NCBI GenBank assembly: GCA_013298335.1
Contig: JAAFHI010000225.1
Span: 1-6,172 of the forward strand
DNA: 6,172 nt
Source: Actinomycetota bacterium
GTDB taxonomy: Bacteria; Acidobacteriota; Blastocatellia; Chloracidobacteriales; Chloracidobacteriaceae
Direction of reading: 5' to 3'
Shown here: one piece after another, positions 5,995-6,172 of the stretch
Layout: each line of letters opens with the position of its first letter
Position numbering within the stretch: the stretch's first letter is position 1
Notes under the pieces: generated by a model
The model's input: only the letters and a program-made list of their open reading frames with translations
What the model was told of the DNA's origin: nothing
The model's database searches: none
Made by a program: the position numbers and the translations under genes

Positions 5995-6147
5995 CTGAGT
6001 GAAATTCCTTGGGTGTCGAATGGTGTCTTGCTTCGCCGCCGCGCGCCCGGAGCGATCGTCCCCGGTCGCGCGTTGCTTGCGGCGACATCCCCTTCACACG
6101 CCGAAGTTCCCCGAACGAAAAAATATTTTTACAGGAAAAATTTCGAC
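5995..6147. promoter_or_regulatory. Divergent intergenic region with AT-rich promoter-like block
   Basis: This 153-base gap separates the minus-strand 226-residue gene from a possible plus-strand gene entering at the right edge. An A/T-only run (AAAAAATATTTTTA, 6118-6131) stands out from the GC-rich surroundings and could supply a -10 element in either direction. No confident -35/-10 pair can be assigned. A GC-rich imperfect hairpin occupies 6034-6084. Confidence 0.45.
6034..6084. repeat. GC-rich imperfect nested hairpin
   Basis: Three nested arm pairs can be seen: CGCCGC (6034-6039) with GCGGCG (6079-6084), CGCGC (6042-6046) with GCGCG (6068-6072), and CCGG (6047-6050) with CCGG (6062-6065). 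The self-complementary CGATCG is at 6053-6058 in the loop. In the leader of the 5314-5994 gene it could form a structured 5' UTR. High GC makes chance pairing likely. Confidence 0.35.
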
Positions 6148-6172
6148 ATGAACCGAACATTCACGACATGGA
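6148..6172 (+). CDS. Possible start of a plus-strand gene, cut by the right edge
   Basis: An ATG at 6148 opens a frame reading MNRTFTTW up to the window end. AGGA at 6133-6136 lies 11 bases upstream, and an AT-rich promoter-like block precedes that. Eight codons are too few to identify a product, and an alternative ATG at 6168 in another frame cannot be excluded. Confidence 0.4.

Overview
The window looks like chromosomal DNA from a high-GC, slow-codon-bias bacterium. The coding strand of purF and of the left-hand gene is strongly G/C at third positions. A short palindromic intergenic repeat with core GCGGACATCCTGTCCGC recurs three times. I associate repeats of this kind with Verrucomicrobiota/Kiritimatiellota/Planctomycetota-type genomes, but that is recall rather than a search, so the taxonomic guess is tentative. 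I see no phage, plasmid, transposase, CRISPR, rRNA or tRNA signature.

Left part (1-2784), minus strand. A large gene runs off the left edge. It encodes an FAD-binding oxidoreductase of the aldonolactone/alditol oxidase type, fused through a helical linker to a SAM-dependent methyltransferase. It lies 19 bases downstream of a small DUF805 membrane protein gene and is probably co-transcribed with it. Upstream of DUF805 is a 303-base gene-free stretch filled with palindromic repeats and small hairpins.

Centre (2785-4343). This holds purF on the minus strand, encoding a B. subtilis-type, Fe-S-containing amidophosphoribosyltransferase with a short propeptide. It is the only gene here with a fully established function. 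Its 155-base upstream region is shared with a divergent gene.

Right part (4344-6172). A plus-strand gene encodes a DUF1186 HEAT-like repeat protein with a very lysine-rich tail; its base composition is visibly less GC-rich than its neighbours. It converges on a minus-strand gene for an uncharacterised, all-helical 226-residue protein, and a strong 13-bp hairpin between the two can serve as terminator for both. After a divergent intergenic region, the first eight codons of a possible plus-strand gene enter from the right edge.

The genes do not form an obvious pathway. The long plus-strand open frame opposite the oxidoreductase-methyltransferase gene is an antisense shadow. The most unusual items are the oxidase-methyltransferase fusion and the repeat-rich gap. 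I did not find convincing evidence of a new multi-gene system.
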